Assembly (NCBI RefSeq): GCF_037975245.1
Contig: NC_092582.1
Location: 15,898,077-15,962,076, forward strand
Direction: 5' to 3'
DNA from: Apostichopus japonicus
Taxonomy: Eukaryota; Echinodermata; Holothuroidea; Aspidochirotida; Stichopodidae
DNA length: 64,000 nt
Part shown: positions 39,601 to 44,778 of the stretch, piece by piece
Position numbering within the stretch: the stretch's first letter is position 1
How the letters are laid out: every line of letters begins with the position of its first letter
The notes under the pieces: model-generated
Databases searched by the model: none
Told to the model about the DNA's origin: nothing
The model's input: only the letters and a program-made list of their open reading frames with translations
Made by a program: the position numbers and the translations under genes

Positions 39601-42600
39601 TTGAACAGAAGTTTACGTAAGTGTGAAGTTGCTGGTTCTTGTTTCGATTTAAACAATTCAACAATGGCTGAGTGATCAACATATGCCTCAAATTCTACAT
39701 TTTGCAATAAATGTTTGAATGCTGTCACATTAATAAATAGACCCATCATTTCTAATTCAGTGACACTATACCTCTGACATGCTGGTGGTAATACCTTAGA
39801 GTAATATGCAATAATATTCTCTTTGCCATTAACTCTTTGTGTCAAGTACGATCCTGTTGCTACTCGTGATGTGTCGCTATATAATACAAAACGACCATAT
39901 TTCTGTGGCATATGCAATATAGGTGGATTACACAACAACTCTTTAATACTTTGAAATGCATACTGATGTTCCTCTGTCCATTTAAATACCTTTCTTTTAC
40001 GACTCAAATGATGTAATGGTCTCAATAGTGCTTGAATATTTGGGAAAAATGAAGCCACATAATTAACTGCACCTACAAATCGTCTTACTGACTTAATATT
40101 GTGTGGTTTCGGTGTGTTCCTGATCGCTGCACATCTATCATGTAAAGGTTGGATACAAGCCTCACCTTCTGGGGTTATTGAGAGCAAATGTCCCATATAT
40201 CGGACTGAATTTTGGAAAATGCTACACTTTTTCGGAGAGATTTTCAATCCGTTGTCCATTAAAACCTTAAAAATTGCCTGTAGGTGTTGTTTGTGAGATC
40301 GTTTGTCTGCACTGTACACAATAATATCGTCATGATGAGCAATACAGAACTTATTTGAATTTGGGATCGTTGCCAAAATATCATTAATTTGCGACTGAAA
40401 GATCGCTGGAGATAAATTCAATCCCTGTGGTAAGCGTTTATAATAATAATGCTTTCCTCCATGAAATGAAGCAATACCTGTATATTGTTGTGCATGAACA
40501 CTTAGTGGCAGACAGAAGAATGCAGACTTTAAGTCAAGAACACCTAAAATTTTGGCTCCAGAGTACCCTATGGTACGGATAGTCTCATTCAGTAATGGAA
40601 ATGGGTGATTGAGACGTTTTATTCTACTGTTCAAGTAGCGAAAATCTGTGACAACCCTTTTGTCTTTTGTTCCCTTCTTTGGAATGAGGAAAACCGGTGA
40701 AGTATAAGACTGATGTCCTACCGCTAAGATTCCTAATCGCACTAATCTGTCAAGCTCACTGGCGACAATGACTTTGTCCTCATCTGAAAGTCTATAGGGA
40801 CGTATGTAAAACGGCTCATCATTAGTAAGCGTAATATCAGCCTCATAATTTGGACAGTGAGATAATTCACCATAAAGAGAAAATGCATCTCTATGTGAGT
40901 CTAGAAATTCATAAATGCTTTCTGTTTCTGAAGCATTCAGAATACTTTGTTCCAAATTAATGTTGTCTCTCATGATTTCCTGTTCGGATTTGGAAACCAG
41001 GGGATCATCGGCTGTCAAATGTGGATATCGATGTAAATTATATCGTGTAATTTCATCACGATTCTCTTTGGAGTCTGAATTGGTTCGAAAAAGAGACGGT
41101 TTTTCGATGTCTCTCATGACATTGAGAAAATCTAGAGAATCAGTAGGTATGTCTTCTGTGACCGTAATGATATCTGCTAAATCTAAATGAGCCACTGTGC
41201 GAGAAGGATGCAGAAAAAATTTCCGATTACCCATGTTCCTTAGTAGAATCTTTGTTCTACCTTTATGCATTTTCACTAACATTCGTGAAGGACACATACG
41301 AGATATTAGAGGAAACGGTTTAATAACTACATCTGCATTTCGTGCATATAGTGGAAGACGTCCCTGTACAGTAATGTATCTTTGCTGACCTGGGTAAATA
41401 ACAAATCTCTGCACTGGCCTAAGGAAAACTTTGGCTTGTTTAATTCTAAAACAGTTTGTGGTAAAGTCCAAAGAACCATTCAATTCCTTCAGAGTTTGAC
41501 TACCTAATATTAAGTCAATACCTGTCAGGTTTGCAGCAATTAAAGCAGAAAGCTGAAATTCATGACCTTGAATTTTGACCTGAAATGTTATCGTGCTATA
41601 CGCATGAATAAACTGACCATTACCCAACTTTAGGTTTACTACATCAACTGAAACTGGTTGTATAGAGGATAAATACTTTGAATTTTGCACTGTAGAAGAA
41701 GAAATGATAGAGCGTGTCGCTCCACTATCAAACAACAATGAAATTCCTTTACCATCATGTAACGTACCTCTTACAAAATTACGTGTGTCCAGTTGAATAT
41801 CCACATTACGGTCGTTCCCTGTATATTTAGAACTAGGAATATTACTATTCTTCCAAATATTATTTGCTTTACGTTTCGATCTTCCTTTACTTGGTACTTT
41901 GTCTGGAGTCACTGTATGATGAGTGCAATCATAAGTGCTCCCTACTGAAAATTCTGTGTTGGTACTTTCTTTACATTAGCCTCCATTTCATGGCTTAGGC
42001 GAATTTGGCAATATTGTGCAAAATGACCTCGATTTTGGCAGTAATGACATGTGATTGAAGGATTAAAATATGGTAACCTTCTCCTGTTATTATTCTGACC
42101 TGTCCTAGGACCACGAGAATCACGAGAACTATATCTTTGCCTCATATCTTTTGGATTGTCTTGCGATTCTGACCTACGTGACTGATCAAACTTGGTTTCT
42201 AATTCCTGAATTTTGGTACACAACTCGTGTATCTCAGAAGATGCAGAAATAGTTGGAGTCTGAACAGAAGATGCTTTGTCGTGCATTGCCATAAATAGTT
42301 CGGAAGAAGCTGTGGGTTGACTTTGGATTTGTAAGTCAAAATAGCACTGTACTTTCATGACCAAATCTGCAATTGTTGCTTGTGGTGATGCAGACATTAA
42401 CACTGCTGAGCGACATTGCAAAGGCAGGGTCGAGATGAATTTATCTCTAATTTGGTCCTCGCCATAACTCAATTGTGCTGCAGCTTTTGAAATTTTGGCC
42501 AAATGAGCTTGAGCTGTATCACCTGGCGTATAGCTTAATGCATGAAATGCCTGTGATTTAGCGTAGGAAGAAGTCCCTGGACTGAAACGAGCAAGGAATT

Positions 42601-44537
42601 GCTTGCGCAGATCAGCAATAGTTGAAAAATTTTTGTTTTCAATCCAGAGTCTGGCCTGGCCTTTAAGTGTTCGCTTAAATATGCGACATATTTCATTAAA
42701 TTCTTCCTCTACAGGTGGAGTTTGGGACGGCAATTTATGCAACTCTAAATAATCTTCAAATCCCAAATAATGAGCTTCGGCTAAATCTGCATCAATTACA
42801 TCGCCCTGAAATTGTGATGGCAAAAAATCAGTGGGCCTATGTTTCTGCATAACATTAACAGAGGTAGAAGTTTCCTGTTCACTGACGGACATTATGCCGC
42901 ATACAATTAAGCTAGTTATGAGTATACAACATGAGCCTATACCTAATTTGAACACACTATCGACCGCAATTAAATACAAATAACAAATATGCAATACATG
43001 GACACGATTAAAATAACTTATCGGTACACTCTGATCTCAAATAGGGGTTGGGATACAAATTGGCATGATTTCACTCACCCTTAAGTTTAACTAAGAACTG
43101 GTAGTGGAACTGCAAACGATGATTGAAGTCCCTCGGCTAGTAGTAGTAGTAGTAGTACAGTAGCAGGTAGGTAGTAGCAGTAGCAGGTGGGCCTACATCT
43201 CGTATACTGCAGATTCGTTCGCCGTTAACATCGGGTCGAGCCTAGGCTTAGATCGCGAAAATGTTCAGTTCTGATGTTTAGAGCTGTAGTATTCTACGTA
43301 CTAGTTGCGCGAATGTTCAAACGCGAACTGCATGCTGGGTTGATTAACGTTAGTGTACAGATCAGTGGTTCCGGTGTACAGACTTAGGCCAGTATAGGCT
43401 GACTTCCCTCGTAGAGTGTGTATGTTAGGCTAGGTCGTGAACATACGTTGTGTTCCTCGTTAGGTCTTCGGGCCAAAAAAAAAATCCTTCTGTTCGTTAT
43501 TGATCGTAACGAACGAAGTTGTGAAAAGTTCCGTTTCCGTTGTACGTGTTCCTGAAGAAAGCAACCGATCTCCACCATGTAATATTGTGTCGAGCCCGGC
43601 TCCTCCGATAGTAAAACTATATCGGGACTCGCGATAGAAAGGTACTGGGATATCTTGATGCCGTTTTTATGCTTCTTCAGGAGATGTCTCGAACGGAAGA
43701 AAACAATGAGTTCACAGAAAAACAAGTTGACGAGATAGGATTTGATTAATGATTCGGTATAATTTCTTCTCTGTCGATTCTCTTTACAAATAAAACTAAA
43801 TTACAATGATTTGACTTGACTTGACTCCGTCAATTAAACAATTAGAAAGAGTGATGAAATGGTGACGAAGCAACGAACTGATCACGGAGCGCTGACGGAG
43901 TGATAAATTTGCTGATCAAGTGATAAACTTTGCTGACGGAGTGATAAATTTGCTGACGGAGTGCTCAAACTTTCGGCCTCCTTTTACTTTTAAACCTTAC
44001 TTCCATAAAATCTCACTGCGCACAATCAGTAGGCAGCCAATAACCTGACCATCCTGTATTAGCTTAACGATATAAAAATAAGTGCGCTGGCACTGATCTG
44101 CCCTGATTGGTTGGGAGTTTGGAAGTCCATCCCCTTTCTATGGAAACTTCCATACCACGTGAGAGAACCTTCTCGAATGTTCCACAGACATAATGGAATC
44201 TATTTTGGGAAAAGGCCCTGTACCAAGATTCAATAAGATAGTTAAAAACTTCTCGTGGGAAAACTGAATCCATGACCTAGTTAAATACATAAGAGGCCCT
44301 GTAAGGTGTCTCGATGGAGTGTTTCGGTAACATCAAAGAGATGGTATCACTATTTCATAACAGTAAACACACATAATGAAACATGTTCACTGATTTTGGC
44401 CTATAGGAAAAGTGACACGACGTGAAACCCCAGGCCCAACACTCTGAACCGACAGAATAATCGTAAATTCTCACCTCAAAAAGCTGTGGGATTTCTCTCT
44501 TGGAGAGATACGTCCTAGTATCATCTTTTGAAGTCAT
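10639..44537 (-). CDS. AK5: AK5-type multi-domain adenylate kinase, 26 exons, 1087 aa
   Basis: Twenty-six exons with GT-AG borders sum to 3264 nt and stay in frame throughout, from ATG at 44537 to TAA at 10641-10639. The N-terminus ([10 protein letters not shown], then [14 protein letters not shown]) matches vertebrate AK5. Four adenylate-kinase (nucleoside monophosphate kinase) units follow, at about residues 110-315, 480-672, 685-880 and 890-1087, with an acidic linker between units 1 and 2. The enzyme interconverts ATP + AMP and 2 ADP in the cytosol. Vertebrate AK5 has about 560 aa and two full units, so this one is doubled. A sea urchin sperm flagellar adenylate kinase with three catalytic units is known (from memory) and is the nearest described form. 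Intron 1 (32029-44474) holds the LTR retrotransposon. Exon coordinates are given under the domain entries. The gene is head-to-head with PIGK. Confidence 0.9.
16089..17335. mobile_element. TTAA-bounded inverted-repeat element, member A (1.25 kb)
   Basis: The left end is TTAA followed by AAGGATTGTCTGGTGG. The right end is CCACCAGACAATTCCT followed by TTAA (17332-17335), so the inverted ends match with one indel and both sides abut TTAA. TTAA target sites are a hallmark of piggyBac-type transposition, but the ends do not start with the usual CCC. The interior has a GTGACGTCA motif, a TGTATACAGATA segment and a 265-bp tandem duplication. There is no transposase. It lies between AK5 exons 19 and 20. 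Confidence 0.6.
16351..16898. repeat. 265-bp tandem duplication inside member A
   Basis: Two diverged copies, about 16351-16620 and 16627-16898, share AATTTCCGGTGAAATTT, CTCCTTAAGCCGCCAT, AACAGCAGACTCTTCGTTG and GCCTAAGCTTCT. The duplication leaves a 152-codon open frame on the - strand (16400-16858) with an internal repeat. I do not call it a gene, because it has no recognisable domain and follows the repeat boundaries. Confidence 0.7.
17596..17654 (+). repeat. G-rich tract in AK5 intron
   Basis: The sequence is dominated by GGTGGG and GGGGAGGGGGG blocks, with at least four G-runs of four or more. It can form a G-quadruplex on the + strand, which is the template strand for AK5 transcription; the nascent AK5 RNA would be C-rich here. 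Confidence 0.45.
17980..18095. repeat. Fragment of the 'TTGTCCCAAC' hairpin family in AK5 intron 18
   Basis: Contains ACTGTCAATACCAGTGCTTTGAAGCATAA and the inverted GTATTAGCATTG...TTGTCCG end seen in the intact copies near 3601 and 8660. Only one end is recognisable. Confidence 0.45.
18311..22094 (-). other. AK5: AK5 adenylate kinase unit 2 (exons 14-18), consensus active site
   Basis: Exons 22053-22094, 21232-21395, 20739-20855, 19265-19456 and 18311-18395. The P-loop GGPGCGKGT (residues 487-495), AMP motif [13 protein letters not shown] and [18 protein letters not shown] (R600, R604, R610, D612, D613) are all present. This is the one unit with every hallmark I can check, and so the most likely catalytic core. 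The intron between exons 16 and 17 holds the 30/31-bp minisatellite. Confidence 0.8.
19505..20241 (+). repeat. 30/31-bp minisatellite, about 24 units
   Basis: The units are variants of TTGCTATACAATGGTGTTTG followed by CTATTCCTATG (31 bp), mixed with 29-30-bp versions that lack one or two bases. The array lies in the AK5 intron between exons 16 and 17. The unit contains no stop codon in any + strand frame, and its length is not a multiple of three, so all three frames stay open for hundreds of bases and give Cys/Leu/Tyr-rich hypothetical peptides. These are artefacts of the repeat. Confidence 0.9.
23260..23910. repeat. 43-bp minisatellite, about 15 units
   Basis: The unit is approximately AATTGAAGTTTGATAAAATA plus ACATGTCAATTGAGAAATTGGAC. 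Copies in the middle (about 23400-23640) show a three-unit higher-order repeat: GATAGAATAACATG, GATAAAATAACATG and GATTAAATAACATT variants follow each other in the same order twice. Each unit contains CAATTG palindromes. It lies in AK5 intron 11, directly beside exon 12. Confidence 0.85.
26624..27105. mobile_element. TTAA-bounded inverted-repeat element, member B (0.48 kb)
   Basis: Left end TTAAGGGCATATTCTGGTGG; the right end, read inverted, is TTAAAGGGGATATTTCAGTGG. Both ends include TTAA (26624-26627, 27102-27105). The left end also resembles member A (TCTGGTGGCC.AAAG). The element lies only 25 bases upstream, in the direction of AK5 transcription, of the exon 10 acceptor, so it may supply part of the branch-point region. 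Confidence 0.55.
29095..31123 (-). other. AK5: AK5 adenylate kinase unit 1 (exons 4-7)
   Basis: Exons 30948-31123, 30393-30521, 29865-30059 and 29095-29194 encode residues 116-316. The P-loop is GGPGSGKDV (residues 116-124): the lysine is kept, but the usual GKGT has become GKDV. The AMP-site motif is SVGENLR, and IEGFPR replaces the usual DGFPR. The LID arginines are retained (R241, R247, then DD). The fold is therefore complete, but the nucleotide loop is off-consensus, so activity is uncertain. Confidence 0.75.
29310..29700 (+). repeat. Possible SINE-like repeat in AK5 intron 6-7 region
   Basis: GGTGTGGTGGGAAAGAGTGT followed about 35 bases later by GGTTCCCGGTTCTAAACCC resembles the A- and B-box spacing of a tRNA-derived pol III promoter, and GC content rises sharply against the surrounding intron. 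No poly-A tail or target duplication was found. Weak call. Confidence 0.3.
32993..34610. mobile_element. TTAA-bounded inverted-repeat element, member C (1.6 kb)
   Basis: Left end TTAAAGACCAAATATGGAGG; right end, inverted, TTAAAGACCAACTATGGAGA. A second inverted pair lies inside: GGTCACCGTGTGACGTCA near 33169 and its counterpart near 34400. TGTACACAGATAGCG at about 33230 parallels TGTATACAGATAAAT of member A, so A and C look related. There is no transposase frame. It sits in AK5 intron 1, beside the LTR retrotransposon. Confidence 0.6.
34965..35749 (-). repeat. 3' LTR of the Gypsy element
   Basis: 785 bp with TG...CA ends in element orientation. A TATA-like TTTTTATATCG lies about 290 bases from the start of the LTR on the - strand (near 35455-35465). 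A small internal tandem motif (TGACGGAGTGATAAATTTGC and variants) occurs at 35279-35352. Confidence 0.95.
35750..37037 (-). other. Non-coding 3' region of the retrotransposon with polypurine tract
   Basis: About 1.3 kb of AT-rich DNA between the pol stop and the 3' LTR, with no open frame of note and no envelope-like segment. The last 16 bases in element orientation, AAAAGATTGAGGGGGA (35765-35750), form the expected polypurine tract for plus-strand priming. Most compact Gypsy elements lack such a long 3' spacer. Confidence 0.75.
37038..41975 (-). CDS. Gypsy pol polyprotein (protease, RT, RNase H, integrase)
   Basis: The frame opens after a stop at 41978-41976 and runs to 37038. It is in the -1 frame relative to gag, overlapping its end by 34 nt. 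The first GTG is at 41912 (numbering below starts there), so expression as a gag-pol fusion is likely. An aspartic protease DSG is at residues 62-64. RT carries a HHDD active site (526-529) in place of the usual YxDD, with [11 protein letters not shown] and [12 protein letters not shown] motifs. RNase H shows YSDTS, TELE and VDHSA. Integrase has an HHCC finger ([11 protein letters not shown]...CLRCQEF), then DFK, SDAAA and VERH as the DDE triad, and a GPY/F-like WCGPLVIH. A tail of about 200 residues follows with no recognised domain. No internal stop or frameshift. Confidence 0.9.
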   Translation of the reverse strand, partial: CKESTNTEFSVGSTYDCTHHTVTPDKVPSKGRSKRKANNIWKNSNIPSSKYTGNDRNVDIQLDTRNFVRGTLHDGKGISLLFDSGATRSIISSSTVQNSKYLSSIQPVSVDVVNLKLGNGQFIHAYSTITFQVKIQGHEFQLSALIAANLTGIDLILGSQTLKELNGSLDFTTNCFRIKQAKVFLRPVQRFVIYPGQQRYITVQGRLPLYARNADVVIKPFPLISRMCPSRMLVKMHKGRTKILLRNMGNRKFFLHPSRTVAHLDLADIITVTEDIPTDSLDFLNVMRDIEKPSLFRTNSDSKENRDEITRYNLHRYPHLTADDPLVSKSEQEIMRDNINLEQSILNASETESIYEFLDSHRDAFSLYGELSHCPNYEADITLTNDEPFYIRPYRLSDEDKVIVASELDRLVRLGILAVGHQSYTSPVFLIPKKGTKDKRVVTDFRYLNSRIKRLNHPFPLLNETIRTIGYSGAKILGVLDLKSAFFCLPLSVHAQQYTGIASFHGGKHYYYKRLPQGLNLSPAIFQSQINDILATIPNSNKFCIAHHDDIIVYSADKRSHKQHLQAIFKVLMDNGLKISPKKCSIFQNSVRYMGHLLSITPEGEACIQPLHDRCAAIRNTPKPHNIKSVRRFVGAVNYVASFFPNIQALLRPLHHLSRKRKVFKWTEEHQYAFQSIKELLCNPPILHMPQKYGRFVLYSDTSRVATGSYLTQRVNGKENIIAYYSKVLPPACQRYSVTELEMMGLFINVTAFKHLLQNVEFEAYVDHSAIVELFKSKQEPATSHLRKLLFKLSEYTFQVGYKKGSELVLADYLSRAPQEFHSEIDQVAQEISSYEDFSTPPKETFNPIMTRSKARSMGVKIPDLFPNKVTKESKQDSPAKESTNRVERTSIPKATHSNDHATQRPQCDSQKRTTPVVSNDKRETYIQRPTITMPSENRHTHSPDILVVPNFTSVSQPSEPRLVDQSRHRVQEVVREPPPELFSQPKPVITNIDHLVTGHIPKQKELNKVMKAIQGKLIKNYDLPFDVKELQIQQRTCPYYKPIYDFFAHDIIPGNAKHARTVRSQAEDYLLCNSLLFRIFLHETNDAEMTLQLVVPETMVEQIISRYHDDLLSNHQGVMRTYLTIRQHFYLRNMFQRISNYIQACLRCQEFRKKPDKLRQYHARIPDSYRPFDRLSLDFKTMPTTATGFKHLMVVCDEITRFVVCVSLKTLDAETICEALLQRVVTTFGPPSCIISDAAASLTGKLVELLSKALGIEQKFISVNNHGSLQVERHIQTLSNFLKVNLNQFGTDWVRFVPTSAYAYNTFSSPQLGSYSPFELAFGRKPPNLTNLSFNPMAGLSQSHGEYAALLKKRFDHLSRVMLVLQKKQQDAQNVKISAKLDKGAVYSTGQLVYLYKPTSSSLTANSRKIAAEWCGPLVIHQVLDRTHYLLATLKGEILSDVFNYNRLKPCFVRASSETKNITNIQKLRNVLKTKGSSSEKVARMRNVLSSNTSNAENVNVMQDAHIEFHDEFGNVLPGVTSDHVMCLMSTKPMNVASFLKNRAHNEGLAIPYPSMKDSILRQKKVFANAPQGDMKVQRARYKLGELQVLVTYQTPCFPSGFKSHDFWWNVGKYSNTEEIMNFLHEKGLNITGNPGRMLQTLYG
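41942..42892 (-). CDS. Gypsy gag protein, 316 aa
   Basis: I chose ATG at 42892 (MSVSEQETS); the frame stays open upstream to 42994, but those residues are hydrophobic and unlike gag. The central part has the retrotransposon gag-like pattern [14 protein letters not shown]...ARFSPG...[11 protein letters not shown]. Near the C-terminus one CCHC zinc knuckle is seen ([14 protein letters not shown]), preceded by an Arg/Gly/Asn-rich basic region for RNA binding. It ends at TAG 41944-41942. It would form the particle and package element RNA. Confidence 0.85.
   Translation of the reverse strand: MSVSEQETSTSVNVMQKHRPTDFLPSQFQGDVIDADLAEAHYLGFEDYLELHKLPSQTPPVEEEFNEICRIFKRTLKGQARLWIENKNFSTIADLRKQFLARFSPGTSSYAKSQAFHALSYTPGDTAQAHLAKISKAAAQLSYGEDQIRDKFISTLPLQCRSAVLMSASPQATIADLVMKVQCYFDLQIQSQPTASSELFMAMHDKASSVQTPTISASSEIHELCTKIQELETKFDQSRRSESQDNPKDMRQRYSSRDSRGPRTGQNNNRRRLPYFNPSITCHYCQNRGHFAQYCQIRLSHEMEANVKKVPTQNFQ
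42893..43560 (-). other. Retrotransposon 5' leader
   Basis: Untranslated region between the primer-binding site and gag. It includes a TAG-type microsatellite at 43138-43160 (TAGTAGTAGTAG). No gene is seen. Confidence 0.6.
43561..43577 (-). promoter_or_regulatory. Primer-binding site of the retrotransposon
   Basis: TGGTGGAGATCGGTTGC directly follows the 5' LTR on the - strand. The leading TGG pairs with the CCA of a tRNA 3' end. I could not match the remaining bases to a specific tRNA from memory. Confidence 0.7.
43578..44362 (-). repeat. 5' LTR of the Gypsy element
   Basis: 785 bp, the same as the copy at 34965-35749 over its whole length by eye. It would hold the element promoter, and lies only 113 bases inside intron 1 from the AK5 first exon (44475). 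Confidence 0.95.
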
Positions 44538-44778
44538 TTCGTAATTTCGAATTAAAACTGATCTCTAAAATCTTCAAAAATGAACCTGTTCAAGACATTT
44601 TGTGTCGCGTAACGTGATGGTTACCAAGGGAAGGTGACAATTTGTTGTCACTAATTAGGATAATTTAGATAGAAAGGGGTGCGTTTTGAAGCCTTTACCC
44701 AATCAACGCTCACATAAAATCATTAGTGAGGCGGGATTGATGGCTGGCAAAAATGAATATTCATATCCGATTTCCAAA
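44538..44778. promoter_or_regulatory. Divergent AK5/PIGK promoter region (241 bp)
   Basis: The two start codons face away from each other across 241 bases, which must contain both transcription starts and 5' UTRs. GTTACCAAGGGAAG at 44620-44633 resembles an imperfect RFX X-box, a site common in ciliary genes, about 85 bases from the AK5 start. A CCAAT box is at 44699-44703 and GGCGGGATT near 44731. CAAAATGGCAGCG over the PIGK start codon (about 44776-44788) is YY1-like, as in many housekeeping genes. No TATA box is obvious. The sites are motif matches only. Confidence 0.6.

Larger units (their letters stand above)
34965..44362 (-). mobile_element. Full-length Ty3/Gypsy LTR retrotransposon (9398 bp) in AK5 intron 1
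   Basis: Two 785-bp LTRs, no base difference by eye, bound gag and pol on the - strand. They begin TGTTATGAAA and end AATATTACA in element orientation. The target-site duplication is GTAA (34961-34964 and 44363-44366). The primer-binding site abuts the 5' LTR and a polypurine tract abuts the 3' LTR. Both reading frames are open, and the domain order protease-RT-RNaseH-integrase is that of Metaviridae. No envelope-like gene is seen. Identical LTRs and undamaged frames point to a recent insertion. It lies in the same orientation as AK5, between the start-codon exon and exon 2. Confidence 0.95.
31836..44537 (-). other. AK5: AK5 exons 1-2: RIIa/DPY30-like N-terminal docking region
   Basis: Exon 1 is 44475-44537 (21 codons) and exon 2 is 31836-32028. 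Together they encode residues 1-85. The pattern [24 protein letters not shown] resembles the dimerisation/docking helices of PKA-RIIa and DPY30 proteins (LPxLL...LL..KP.DP..yL), which bind amphipathic helices in AKAPs and radial-spoke proteins. The family resemblance is my reading and there is no test here. If right, it would tether the kinase to axonemes. The intron between these two exons separates the halves of the motif and carries the 9.4-kb LTR element. Exon 3 (31484-31573) adds a proline-rich hinge (PLPPIPPAL) and the first beta strand KYVFIL. Confidence 0.6.

Noticed and set aside
43384-43725. 113-codon - strand frame across LTR and leader
   Set aside because: It crosses the LTR boundary and primer-binding site, which a real element gene would not.
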